A stretch of DNA of 64,000 bases from Entoloma clypeatum (Eukaryota > Basidiomycota > Agaricomycetes > Agaricales > Entolomataceae): contig OY751495.1 of assembly GCA_963565915.1 (NCBI GenBank), forward strand, positions 3,596,001 to 3,660,000. The letters run 5' to 3'. Each line of letters starts with the position of its first letter. Position 1 is the first letter of the stretch. This document shows positions 1 to 10,354 of the stretch, piece after piece. Position numbers and translations under genes: made by a program. The notes below the pieces were generated by a model that was not told where the DNA came from, ran no database searches, and saw only the letters and a program-made list of their open reading frames with translations.

Positions 1-265
1 TCAGTGTTGTGCGACACAGGCCTGCAAAGATGATACATAGGGTCAGGAACCTTCATGAAACATTTTCTGATGTGGGATGACTTACCGGCTCGAGCAACTG
101 CCAAGAGCATAGCAGAAGGTCACAACAGTCAGTGTCGTACTGACACCCATGCTTCGTCTGATAACACGGAGGTTGTGTCTTTGATGCTTTGTGCGGGTTT
201 GGAGACGCCAGCGCGGTGGCGATGCAAAGAGCAATGTACAGGACGACAGCGCGGGCGATGTGCAT
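1..265 (-). CDS. Small secreted knottin-like protein, copy 1 (2 exons)
   Basis: Inferred join on the minus strand: exon 1 265-86 (60 codons, phase 0), intron 85-22 (GTAAGT...TTTGCAG), exon 2 21-1 ending in TGA. The product is about 66 residues. Residues 1-20 form a hydrophobic signal peptide (MHIARAVVLYIALCIATALA). The mature part has exactly six cysteines spaced C-x6-C-x5-CC-x4-C-x8-C, the classical inhibitor-cystine-knot order, with the last cysteine supplied by the tiny second exon. A TATATAAAG box lies 72-79 bases upstream of the ATG. Copies 2 and 3 on the same strand share the signal peptide start, the intron position and the KASKT segment (copy 2). A role in the extracellular space is inferred from the signal peptide. 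No target or activity can be read from the sequence. Confidence 0.72.
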
Positions 266-303
266 GGTGAGATGGATGGTTTGTCGAGTGCGATGATAGT
301 GGC

Positions 304-344
304 CTTGAACACTGGTTGACAAATACCCCGCCATGCTTTATATA
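304..344 (-). promoter_or_regulatory. TATA box and leader motif of cluster gene copy 1
   Basis: Read on the minus strand, TATATAAAG (344-336) is followed about 30 bases later by CCAGTGTTCAAG (315-304). The second motif matches the ACAAGTGTTCAAAGC leader found upstream of other cluster genes, so it probably marks the transcription start region. Confidence 0.5.
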
Positions 345-419
345 CCCCCATGACGGTTCCCAACGGCCCGATAACAAATGTCCCGCCACGCTATATACAC
401 CCCAATGATAGTCTCAACG

Positions 420-1820
420 GCCCGCGTCCGGGTGAGTTACTTCGCGTTCTGGGCCCGGACTCTAGGTCTGTTTCGGAAGCCTCGACCGCAGGAGACATAC
501 TTGTTTGAGGGGTAAAATGTACTATTCAATCCTGGCCATTCCTTGCGGCCGGGACACGGCTGGTGGGGGATAGGTCCGATTCGGAAATCTTCGACTGTGA
601 GAGAAGGTCAGGGATACAGATATGGTACGAACTTGGGGGAGAAAACGTACCAAGGTCCGAGTGCCACAACATGAGGGTCACTACTGATGATCTTTCCACT
701 GGCCACTTCTTTCGCTCTCGTGAGACCTCTCCCAGTCAGCAGATGGTTCTTTGAGTGGAACAATGACGAGGAGATGGCGGTCGTGGTTGTGGTGTCCCAC
801 GAGGATGGCGGAGCAGTCCTGCCGATCATTCCAGAGTTGCTGAACGCGTCGGTTCCACGGCGGCGAGGTAGCCTGCAGAAAGGTATGAGGAGGTAGGGGA
901 CGCTAGACCACACGTTCGTGGAGTGTTAGCTTGTTGACCTCGGAGACACGCTGTTTGCGAGGAGGATAAGAAGCCGGGGATGGAGGGGGGGACCAAAAGA
1001 GGGCCCCAGCGTGACCAGGTCCGTCTCTTTGTCGTCAGAGACCGTCGCCGGGCTTGCGCGAACGTGTTATGGTGGCGACGGCGCTGTCCTCCCCCGTGGG
1101 CGATGTCCTTTCGAAGGAGAGGAGCCTTCTGGTTGGGTCGACCGGACTTTGCTGGAAAGATACACGCTCAATGGAGTGACCATCCACAATTCACTGAGCA
1201 CACCTGTCTTTGAGATCGCTAAGTTGCTACGGTGCTGAGATCGCGATCAGATTGAAGTAAGGTAGATACAGCGTCAAAAGGCACTCACGAGTGACGATTT
1301 TACACCCCCGTCACGAGCATCTGCGTCTCGTGTCCTTCTCGTGAAAGGCCGCGTTATCCGTTGCAGGTATATACAATCCTCCTGCCGCTGGTGACGACGT
1401 GGTTGGGAGTGGTGCTTTGAAGGTGGCAAAGGTGGATGCGGCGGGTCAGAGCACGTGTCACCAATTTTAATAACTCCCCTCGTTTATCCAAGCTCACCAC
1501 CACCATCAGGACTTGGTGATGATGAACTGCCATGAGACTCGGAGAGAGAGAGAGAAACTATAGACTCGGACAATTGGTCTGCTCCACAGTCGTTCATGAC
1601 TACCACTTACTACAGACAAGCAAAAGCACCGAATGCCCACTAAAAACTGACACTTCAAGCTCACACAGAGAAACTTGCAAAGGGGTACCTTTTTCGATAC
1701 TTACTGCATCCGTCTGTCAAATCTCGAGGTTTGCCCTTGAGTCTCCTCCATACCTGTGTCAGACCTCTTGATTATGCAAACGCCATCGGGAACTGTTTGG
1801 GCGTATTGGCGCGTTCGTCT
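420..1820. repeat. Duplicated intergenic unit A between the divergent cluster genes
   Basis: No gene is supported here. The stretch 560-740 is similar to 3045-3220 (shared phrases such as GATAGGTCCGATTCGGAA and CAGGGATACAGA). The stretch 1130-1220 resembles 4195-4345, and 1630-1840 resembles 4755-4955. With the flanking genes this indicates an ancient duplication of a divergent gene-promoter-gene unit, now represented by about 1-1900 and 2575-5030. Confidence 0.55.
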
Positions 1821-1822
1821 CT

Positions 1823-1960
1823 CCTCAGCACAACAAGTGTCCAGAAAACTGCATTTCTGAACCGCTTTTCAATGCACTTCGTGCGGCCCGAAACTTGAAC
1901 AATTTCACGTATTTCGCCGCATTCATCGTCTCAGCCAGAACTTGAGAACGCAGTGGCGCC
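1823..1960 (+). pseudogene. Truncated cluster paralogue (leader and start codon remnant)
   Basis: The leader CTCAGCACAACAAGTGT (about 1824-1840) and the ATG at 1872 align with the leader and start of the plus-strand gene at 5006. ATGCACTTCGTGCGG is shared with small changes, but the reading frame then runs into TGA at 1896-1898. The sequence rejoins similarity at AATTTCAC, as if most of the signal-peptide coding part had been deleted. This is the broken partner of copy 4 in duplication unit A. Confidence 0.5.
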
Positions 1961-2589
1961 GGCCTCGTCGTCATCGTCATCGTCTGGAAGGGCGGAACTC
2001 GTGATGAACCTCCGCTTTGGCGAAGTGGAATAGACGATGTCCAGGAGGACTGGTTTTTGGGAAGAGGGAGCTGGGGGAGGAGAAAGAGAAGGAGCAGACG
2101 AATGATGCGACCGCCAGAGCTATGAACGAGATCCAGCAACGAGGGAGAGGACAGGCAGGCGCACAAGCGACCACACGCACCAGTGGGACCGCTCTTTTCA
2201 GCTTCACCGCCACATGACCGTCTACTTCCCCAGGCACAAAGTTCGTTGAAGCCGGCCAGATGGCGATGAGCGGCTTGAGTCTGGAACAAAGAAAAGAGAA
2301 AACCGGACAAACATATGAACGTTGAACAGCTGGGTCTGGGTCTCAGCTCCGCAGCGCGAGCCTCGGCCCAGGGCGGCTCGTTGGCGACACCACCCAGGTG
2401 CTTGATACCTTTTCTGAGTTTCCCACAGAGGAAGCATCGAGTATCACAACGGCGCGCCACTGTTATATCATACTCTAGAACAACAGTCATCATACTATTT
2501 TCTACCCCCACCCCTACCCGGCTTGCACGTCTACATTTTTCCGGTTCAGCTGAGTTGTGTGGGCAGCACTTACAGATGGAATGACTTGC

Positions 2590-2778
2590 CGATTGGTGCT
2601 GATCGTAAGGGCATATCAAAGACCCAGCACAGTCACTGTCTCGCTCGCACTTGTCCCCCAATTGACCACCGCCGGTAGCCTGTGTTTTTGTCTTTGATGC
2701 TTTGAGCGGCGGTGTAGACGCGACCGCGGTGGCGACGCAGAGAGAAATGTATAGGACGACGACGCGGGCGATCTGCAT
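2590..2778 (-). CDS. Small secreted cysteine-rich protein, copy 2 (first exon)
   Basis: The ATG at 2778 opens 63 codons beginning MQIARVVVLYISLCVATAVA, a signal peptide close to copies 1 and 3. By alignment with copy 1 the exon ends at 2590 before GCAAGTCATTCC, which corresponds to GTAAGTCATCCC in copy 1, so a GC-AG intron is likely. Against the six-cysteine pattern this copy lacks C1 and C4, while C2, C3 and C5 remain (C-x5-C-A-x4-C). In cystine knots C1 pairs with C4, so one complete bridge appears to be gone. I could not place the last exon. The open frame runs on to 1825, but I regard that as read-through. A TATATAAA box lies at 2882-2875. Confidence 0.6.
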
Positions 2779-2831
2779 GGCGAGATAGATGGTTTGTCGC
2801 AATCGGCTTTGGGTGAGTGCGATGATAGCTT

Positions 2832-2882
2832 TTAACACTTGTTGTGCTGAAGGCTACAGAATCCCCCGTCGTGCTTTATATA
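2832..2882 (-). promoter_or_regulatory. TATA box and leader motif of cluster gene copy 2
   Basis: On the minus strand TATATAAA (2882-2875) is followed by CTTCAGCACAACAAGTGTT (about 2852-2834). The same leader appears on the plus strand at 1824-1840 and 4940-4956, so the divergent genes on both sides share one start-region sequence. Confidence 0.5.
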
Positions 2883-3259
2883 CCCTAAGGACGGTCCCGA
2901 TTGTCCGAGAGTCAGCTACTTGGCGTCCTGGCTAGATCCGTGGCGAACGTGAATGGGGAAACGCAAGCGACTCTCGGTCTGATTCTGGAGCGTGACCGCG
3001 GAGGAAAAAAATACGAGGAGCACATACTTGTTGTTTAACGGGAGGATAGGTCCGATTCGGAAGTTTTGACTGCAAGAGGAGGCCAGGGATACAGACATGG
3101 TACGAACTTTGGGTGGAGAGATACGAGGGCCGGGTGCCACGAGCCCGAGTGTCAGTACCGATGATCTTACCACTAGCCACTCCTTTCGTTCTTGTGAAAC
3201 GTTTCCCACTGAGCAAAAACCCCGGGGCCTGCTCAGGCTACCAGCCTCGAGGGTATCTC

Positions 3260-4930
3260 TCTCACTATGCCAAGTTTCCAGGGGAGAGACGTGTACATCC
3301 ACCACCGACTCGGCGACTCGGCGCAGCTGCGAGACATTGTGATCTACACCACAATTGAACAAACGGGATTGTCGTGAATAACCCTTCGCAACCACCACGA
3401 GATAGCATTGCCAGAGAGTAGCTGGTGCCGATAGAAACCGTTGGACGGTATGACTTTCCATGCCGTACCGCACATTCCGCAGCCTCGTTGCTTCCATTTC
3501 TATGTAAATTTAGCTGAAGCATGGGAAGACGTTTTCGCCCAATTCGAGATATGTCGACGGCCAGGGGAACCAGGTGTGATATGGACTTATATTTAGGTAC
3601 CGGTCCGGTACGCCGTGGCGTACGAGAATCGGTGCGCGTGCGAGTGGGCGAGGGGAGAAGCAGAGGAGGAGTTCGGCGAGAAGGGCGAGGTGAAAAATGA
3701 GTCGTCGGGGAGGTTGGCGCTTCGGACTTGGAGTGTAAGGAAGACGAGGACGCCTTGCGCGAGCGTGTTCAAGTGGCTGGGATGTTGGGGACAAGGACCG
3801 CTGTGTGCGGTTGAACATCTTCGTCTCCTCGGAGACTGATGTGCTCTGTGGGATGCCCTTTGTTCCGCCACAAAAGAAGCCTTGGTTGGTATGGGATCGT
3901 CGTCATCGGCTCCTGACAGGCCAAATGATCGACGTCAAGCGCTGCTTGGACGGGTAGTTCCCTTGACCGTGATTTTCTTCCCCCCAGCGTCGCGAGGTCT
4001 GTTCCCAGCAGCCTGATAGAGCTCGGGGAACGCGGTCCTGCACATATCCCTCGACTCCGTCGTCCTACGCCCTAGCTCCTTCAATTTTGGGCCCTTGGCG
4101 TGCTTTCCGTGCTAAAACTTGAGGGCCTTGTCCTCCTCGTCCGTGATGTTTCTTGCTCCGTGGCAATTCAAAGAGAGAGTGGAACCGTCTGAGAGGGTCG
4201 GCCGGCCTTTGCTGGAAAGGGTTCTTTGTACGCGTTGGGAAAGTACATGTGTACTGAATCTGCTAACATTGTACATTGAATATTCAATGACGATTCGCTG
4301 AACACACTTGTCATGAGCTCGACTGGCGAACGATTGTCAAACTTGAGGTTGGGATCGCTAAATATGATCTTCCAGTTGCCAACGCTGAAATCGGGGTCGG
4401 TAGATAGAGCACTCACGATGTTATAACCCATCACAACCACCTGCGTCTCCTCTCCTCCTCATCTTGATTAGTCTTTATAGGCCTCTCGAGCACGAGGTCG
4501 GCAGTCCCCGTGTCGACGAAGGAAGGACGAGGGATATACGCCTTTCTTGATAAGTGCCGTCGCTGCGATAGAAGTGACGATGAAGAGGGGGAGTGAGGAA
4601 GGGTGCGTTAAATTTCCCACAAGCCTTTGTTTATCCGACCTTGATCCGACCTCGCCCAAGTCACACTTTAACCTGTTAACATCATTTCAGGTTATTCAGC
4701 GACTTCGTCTGAACCCATCAATGGTAGTACTACTGTTCTAGTCCTGCGGTAAAGCGAATGCCCAACAAAGAATTGACATTTAGGAAACAAACGGCCGCCG
4801 TCTTTTTCCATACTGCATCCGACCGCATCTCAGACCCTCTCTCGAACCTCGATCCCTTGATTTGCCCTCGAATCTCCACACCGGTGTCAGACCTCCTGGT
4901 TATGCAAACAATCAAAAGGGTACCACCGCG
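3260..4930. other. Intergenic, unit B of the duplication; no gene seen
   Basis: The open frames here are short and overlap on both strands without conserved motifs. Parts at 4140-4350 and 4755-4930 are the unit B counterparts of 1080-1220 and 1630-1820. I see no coding signal. Confidence 0.4.
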
Positions 4931-4938
4931 TCGGCTCT

Positions 4939-4956
4939 CTTCAGCACAACAATTCC
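4939..4956 (+). promoter_or_regulatory. Shared leader motif of cluster gene copy 4
   Basis: CTTCAGCACAACAATTCC lies 50-67 bases before the ATG at 5006 and matches the leader of copy 2 and of the remnant at 1823. No good TATA box is visible at the expected distance, unlike copies 1-3. Confidence 0.4.
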
Positions 4957-5005
4957 CCAGAATTTCGCGCACTCATTCAAACCAACATTTTTAAGCCACC
5001 TTTCC

Positions 5006-5487
5006 ATGCACTTTGCGCGCACCCTCATCTCTCTCGTGGCTCTCTTCGTTGGGAGCACTTTGGCAATTTCACTTCCGTCGGAGGGCCGCGAGCTCGAGGA
5101 GCGGAACTGCGTTCAGACCGGACAGTCATGCAGCAAGACACAAAAATGTTGTCACGGTTCATGTCTTTTCAACAAAGTGAGTCATCCGGTCTACGATGGT
5201 CTGCCCGTGACGCGCCCTCCAATATAGATATGTTCGGGCTGAGCAATGGTCGCCTCGCAACGGGCCTAACGGCCTAACGCCGCAGACCAGTACCGCTTCG
5301 AATTTATGCTTGTAAGTCTATGACGACGGCGAGGTGGCGCACATTTTTGACCAACCTCACATTTTCTTCCCGTTTTCCCATCAGCGAACCTTGCGTTTAC
5401 CTTATTTTCTCTGATTGAAGTTCCAGCTGTGTTTGTATAGAGTCGTCGTGTTGCAAAGTTATGGTCTTCCCAACAAGTTGTCTGTAA
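5006..5487 (+). CDS. Small secreted knottin-like protein, copy 4 (3 exons, tentative)
   Basis: Exon 1 5006-5176 (57 codons) encodes a signal peptide (MHFARTLISLVALFVGSTLA), a short pro-like stretch with ELEER, and C-x6-C-x5-CC-x3-C. It ends at GTGAGT. Tentative exon 2 is 5286-5311 (26 nt, between CGCAG and GTAAGT) and exon 3 is 5421-5487 (after GAAG, ending TAA). This join is in frame and adds further cysteines, including a second CC pair, for eleven in all. The final TAA lies inside TGTAAGTG, which also looks like a donor site, so the 3' end is uncertain. A dibasic ER before the cysteine core could be a processing site (inference). Function is unknown. Confidence 0.55.
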
Positions 5488-5489
5488 GT

Positions 5490-6770
5490 GACAAGAAGCC
5501 CTGCCAAGGTAAGGATGTCCGATTCTTGACCGTTACACGTCATTGTCAAGTCACAGAACTGGGGGTGGCACTCTTCTCATGAACTTGAACACAGTAAACC
5601 ACGTCCGAGGCATACACCGCGTCTCAATCTTTTGCGCCTCGCATGCATCAAATAATGGATTCAGATCCACCGTTGCAAACAAAATTTCCCTTTCCAACAT
5701 GAGGTGGTATACACGCCACATCCCATAAACTTTACGTATCTGCTACCCTGCAACGCGCGCCGCGAGGCCGATCTGGCTCATTCATGACGACCAGGCGAGC
5801 CCCAGCCGTTCCTCGGGAGGAACAGCAAAGGGCCTCGCCAAAGCCTCGAATTCGAGTTGCACCCGGCGAACTCTTTCTGTGATTATCTCGTTTCAAGTCG
5901 TGGAAAGAGGGTCAAAAAAAAAAAAGCGGCGAGTGTTGGCCACAGATCTTGATCTGCCAGTGCGAGTCAGGACGATCTACTATCTCGATGTCCATGTTCA
6001 TCGTTCGGCGACGACTCGGGCGCAGATCACGTATGGGAGGATAGAACCTCGCCTGGACGTCAACGCCGCGTCAACCGTGCGAGGTTGGAGAATGAGGCGA
6101 TCTCGGGCGACCGTGGAGTGTTATGTTAGGGTCCCAGGAGCTTGAGTTGAAGATAAGCAGGAGGATAGATAGGAACTTGAATACGTGAGTTAGTTCAATC
6201 AATGGTATCATGACGTTAAGTAAACTCATTCCTCCAACCACTGCACTTGAGCCCGTGCTGCACGAAGTGACAGTTCTGTCACCTGCGGAGGCTGGGTTCG
6301 GCGAGGGTTCATTGTTCAAGTTGACGGCCGAATCAGGACGCGCCGAGAAAGAAGGATAGACTTATTGATTATCTTGAACGTCACACGTAGTATCGAACTT
6401 CTTCAACATTATCTGTGGGTGGCATACCAATCATCAAATCAGCGTAATAGCGCCCAGTCACAGGGAAAACGGTGGGAGGAATCGGCCGAAACACGATAAA
6501 GCACTTACTCCAGTACCACATCTTTTCTCAAAGAGTATTCTATCCGAGCATAATGCCTTCTGATGGTTCCCACTAGTTCAGATAAGAGTGCATTTCGCTG
6601 TTGATGCGAGACCTGGTACTATGCGAGCAGCGGCATTGGGAATCGTTATCGACCCCGTTCCAGACCCCGTTCCACTGCTACAAAAACGGCGCGGTGAGCG
6701 TTCCGAGTCCCCATCTTTCAGACACAACAAGTGTTCAAAGCTCAAGCCCATATCATCGCTTTGAAAACCC
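5490..6770. other. Intergenic; no gene seen
   Basis: Only short overlapping frames are present, without signal peptides or recognised domains. An A-run at 5914-5925 is the only notable simple sequence. Confidence 0.35.
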
Positions 6771-6777
6771 TCCAACC

Positions 6778-7056
6778 ATGCGATTTCCCGGAATCCTCAT
6801 CTTCTCCATCGTTCTCTACACCGCGAGTGCTGTCGCGACCTCACTTCCTTTGGAAGACCGCAATATGAAAAGGAACTGCGCTGCTGTAGGGACCCCTTGC
6901 AGCCTGTTAACGTGTTGTAAAGGCAAAGATCATTGCTATAGGACATTCGCTGACCTGACTTTGGTTCGTCATTCGATCCAGAAAGATCTGTCCATTACTG
7001 AACCAATTCTTGAAACAAAGAGATGCCATGAGGAGCTACAACACCCTTCTCGTTGA
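6778..7056 (+). CDS. Small secreted cysteine-rich protein, copy 5
   Basis: The ATG at 6778 follows a GACACAACAAGTGTTCAAAG leader (6721-6740), the cluster hallmark. The 92-residue frame starts with a signal peptide (MRFPGILIFSIVLYTASAVA) and the motif TSLPLEDRN, which parallels ISLPSEGRE in copy 4. It has C-x6-C-x4-CC-x5-C, and a sixth cysteine 29 residues later if the frame is read straight through to TGA. At the place where copy 4 has its donor GTGAGTCATCCG, this gene has GTTCGTCATTCG. The intron may therefore have been lost as an intron and become coding, or the donor is non-canonical. RNA evidence would decide the C-terminus. Confidence 0.6.
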   Translation: MRFPGILIFSIVLYTASAVATSLPLEDRNMKRNCAAVGTPCSLLTCCKGKDHCYRTFADLTLVRHSIQKDLSITEPILETKRCHEELQHPSR

Positions 7057-7059
7057 TTA

Positions 7060-8060
7060 GACCCCCACCAACCATCCTCGAGGCCTGCAGTTTAGATAGT
7101 ATCACGTTCCTGTTGTGCTTGTATTTCGCCACATATGCACCAAATTATTGCTGTGAACTCGGTAGGAATGAGATCGACGACACGACGAACTTCAAAGAGA
7201 GTTGATAACATCACTGCGGGTGCCATATTGACGCATTAGAAGTCACCCTTCGAACATTATATTGGTGTTTGCGGGATGTGCAATCGGCTGTTAAACGCAC
7301 AGGAAAGGTTTCCCGCGTAAATGATAAATGTGAGAGAAAGATCTCGGGGGACCGCTATGCCAAAAAGTTTCGCAAGAGGTTTTAGGTCGGCCGAGCAGGC
7401 GTCCTTGCGAGGATACAAACCTGAGATGAGAGCGGGGCGTCGGTACAATCTGGCCATGTGCGGCAAGCGCACCTTTAGCGTCGCATACTATAGCGTCGGG
7501 CGCATTACAGGCTTCCCTGAAGGCTTTAAATTGAATCTGTGTGTGGCTACCATCTTTGCCTTCTAACCCCTAATGCGACACCAACTCGACAGTGTCCGAG
7601 TCGCCCCAAGGGCGTAGAAACGACGATTCAAGGGATGAAGCCGGGTGCAGGATCATTGCAATTTGGGCGTGATCAAACAGGGGAGATCGCTTGACGGGGG
7701 TACTGGATGGGCAAGTGCGTTGAAGGTTTCCGAATTATCTTGATTGGGGGGCTTTTGGGCGCAGGAGTGGACCTGTACCCGGCATCTAGGAATGCGTGTG
7801 GGGGGACTCGACCCGACGGTGTTGTGCGTGAAGAGCTGGTGATGACGATCGAAGAAGGGGTTGTGTATTGTTGGAGGTGGACAGAGCAAGGGAGCCGCAA
7901 GGTGGAGTTGTTGTCGTGGTCGGGTCGGGGAGATCCGAGTCCGGACCGGAACGCCTCGTAATTTGCCTTGACTTTGGCATCAGAATCCGCGACCACCCCG
8001 TTTGTAACGAGGAAAAGTCAGAGATAGGTGAGTCCCCACAGTCCAGACGAGTGGCTACAT
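7060..8060. other. Intergenic; no gene seen
   Basis: Several overlapping frames of 60-107 codons on both strands have no recognisable features and look like composition effects. Confidence 0.35.
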
Positions 8061-8061
8061 C

Positions 8062-8485
8062 CTACAGATTTCGGATGAGATAAAAGTAAAACAACAAACA
8101 ACGAGGCGAAACGGACCCGGAACTAATTGAATATTTCATGGTCGGTGCACAACCCTGGGCTTTTACTGTACTTGGACTGACTACCAGCAGAAAAAGCGTC
8201 CATTCTATTTTTGGCATTCTTTCACTCTGTGGTTCTACATTTTGCGGTTTAGCTGACTCGTGGGTAGACCTCGCAAGTGGGATGATGACATACAAAAATG
8301 ATGACTGTAGTCCGACAAGCGAGAGGCGCACAACAGTCGTCTTCGTTGTTGCATGGGGCCCCTGGCAAAGAACTGCATACGGTGTTCTTTGGCATTGGCT
8401 TCGGTTTGCCCGGCGGGGGCGATGATCCAAACGTGCTGGCCACGCAGAGAGCGATGGAAAGCACGAGGGCGCGGGCAATGTGCAT
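8062..8485 (-). CDS. Small secreted knottin-like protein, copy 3 (2 exons)
   Basis: Exon 1 8485-8294 (64 codons) starts with the signal peptide MHIARALVLSIALCVASTFG and a short Pro/Lys-rich segment. It carries C-x7-C-x5-CC-x4-C. The intron 8293-8155 begins GTATGTCATC, like copies 1 and 2, and ends CCCAG. Exon 2 8154-8062 supplies the sixth cysteine exactly eight residues after C5, the same spacing as in copy 1, and ends at TAG. The last 20 or so residues are hydrophobic, and the stop may differ if another acceptor is used. A TATAAAA box (8553-8547) and the CGACAAGTGTTCAAAGC leader precede the ATG. A secreted disulfide-rich peptide is inferred. Confidence 0.65.
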
Positions 8486-8514
8486 GATAGGAGTTCGGTT
8501 GCTTCGGGTGAGAG

Positions 8515-8553
8515 AGCTTTGAACACTTGTCGAACGCCCCAACGGGTTTTATA
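8515..8553 (-). promoter_or_regulatory. TATA box and leader motif of cluster gene copy 3
   Basis: On the minus strand CTATAAAAC is followed about 20 bases later by CGACAAGTGTTCAAAGC, the same arrangement as in copies 1 and 2. Confidence 0.5.
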
Positions 8554-8966
8554 GCACACCAATGACTTCTCGCGTTAGGTAACCTGGTTGGCCTTGTCCC
8601 CACCCGGGCGCCGATTTATATGGCTGGGGTCGTCAGCCTTGGTACGAAGGTTCTCGCTGAGCGCTCGCCCCCCGACCCTCCGTCTAGAGCTGTGACAGAC
8701 GGGTGTCTTGACACCACGGCTCCGTATTAGTAGCCACGAAAACGCTTGCTAGTCGACAACATTCACGAGACGATTACCGTGACTGTACTATTATGACCAG
8801 GTGTTCAGTCACGCGTCAGGGCCGATTTTTTTCTGATATTTTCTTTTGAATTTATCTCGATTTTTCCGATTTTTTGGGGCTTTGTCGGAAAAACCTTTTT
8901 GGTCACGTGTGCGAACATCCGGTCGTAATAAGTTTCCGAGTTCGAGTTTACGAGAAATCGGCTTTA

Positions 8967-9637
8967 CTATGGGTGACCGGGTGTTGCAAAACTTTTTAAA
9001 GAGGGCTTATCGTGCTACATCCACTGCCTCAAATGACTTGATTCTTTTACCGTCGTACAGCCTGGCTTTCTGGCTTTAATTGTCTCCACTTGATCTTGAG
9101 GATATGTGGCAAGGAAAAATAACTGGAGCGGGAGGAAATTGGCACACCATTTTCACTAGGTTGTGCAAAATATGTCACACTCGGGTCACATCACAATTTA
9201 CGTCTCCGCCCTGCAGAGCCTCCTGCCTCTTTGGGGGAGGTCCTGTCGGAGTTCGAACCATACGACGCTCGATGAGTTTTGTTGTCACGCTCAAGATTCG
9301 ACGAGTGTCCACGTCTTGTATACCTCATGTTTCTGTCCCGGAGAAATTGTTTTAAGGATGGATAACAATAAAACATATCATATCCCGAAGGATGAAGGTG
9401 CCCGCTCAAACATCAATTTTACCAAGATAGAACAAGCTCGAAAATCGTGGTTTTTCATGGTTTTTCAGCTCTGATTTCATTGAGGGACAGGAATGTCATG
9501 TTTCGAAGTTACAGTGGTCTCCTAAAGTGCCTAAAGATTCCCGATCTATGAGACATCAGTTGCTCAAGATGCGGGAATGCGCCCATCGGAGAAATTTTGC
9601 ATAACTAGGTGATTTTGCAACACCCGGTCACCCATAG
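8967..9637. mobile_element. MITE-like element with 25-bp perfect terminal inverted repeats
   Basis: CTATGGGTGACCGGGTGTTG plus five further bases (CAAAA) at 8967-8991 is repeated as its exact reverse complement at 9613-9637. Both ends are bordered by TA (8965-8966 and 9638-9639), the target duplication of Tc1/mariner-type elements. The 620-bp interior has no transposase, so the element is non-autonomous. Confidence 0.75.
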
Positions 9638-9639
9638 TA

Positions 9640-10350
9640 CCAGACGGCCAGCACCAAATTCTTCGTCCTAATCTATCGTGCTTTTTTTCCCACGTCGGAT
9701 CACCGGCTACTTAATCGCCGTTGACTGTATGCTTTTCGTCCAATCTATCGTGCTCAGTTCCTTCCTTTACCTAATACCTAATACCTAATCACTCCCTGGC
9801 TGCGTTTCGTTCCATCTATCATGCTCGCTCCCGGTCATCGGCTATCTCCGATTCGAGTTAGGCACTGTGATTCTGTGTACTTATATCTGCTTTCGACCAA
9901 AGCATGGGCTTCTCGCCCATCTGTTTCTCAAGCAGTACGCTGGCGTTCAATGAGTGCGCCTCACAAGCCGTTGTCAAGTAACACCGTGAGTCGTGCATAA
10001 TTCTCATTTCCGACTTTGAAGGTGTATTGCAAAGAAATGCTGACGAAGACTCATGCACTACACGTTTCGATGGCTCACTTCCTCCTTACCATCCTCACTC
10101 TTGCGGTTCCGAACTCTTTGTTGTTTCGCCTTCCTCCGTCTACGTTTGGCCTTTCTCACCATCTACCTCCATCAATTTTGCCCCCATTTTCGCGGTCTTC
10201 GCCGTCACCGTCTGATATCCTATCTTCCTTTTCACCATCTTGCGCACAGTGTCCGTCTGAACATCCTCGGTCGCCGGCGCGTTACGCACTCGCTCCTGTT
10301 CTGCGCTCTTTACTTTCCGTGAGCATGGCTCAGCGCTAAAGTGTAATTGC
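9640..10350. other. Short repeats, no gene seen
   Basis: Between 9657 and 9830 the phrase ATCTATCRTGCT recurs three times after TCGTCC, TCGTCC and CGTTCC, which suggests a decayed short tandem repeat. The rest is T/C-rich without supported coding. Confidence 0.4.
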
Positions 10351-10354
10351 ATAC

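Noticed and set aside
1825..2838. 337-codon minus-strand frame as one long protein
   Set aside because: Only its first 60 or so codons after 2778 match the cluster family. The homologous copies splice at the same place, and the rest is low complexity.
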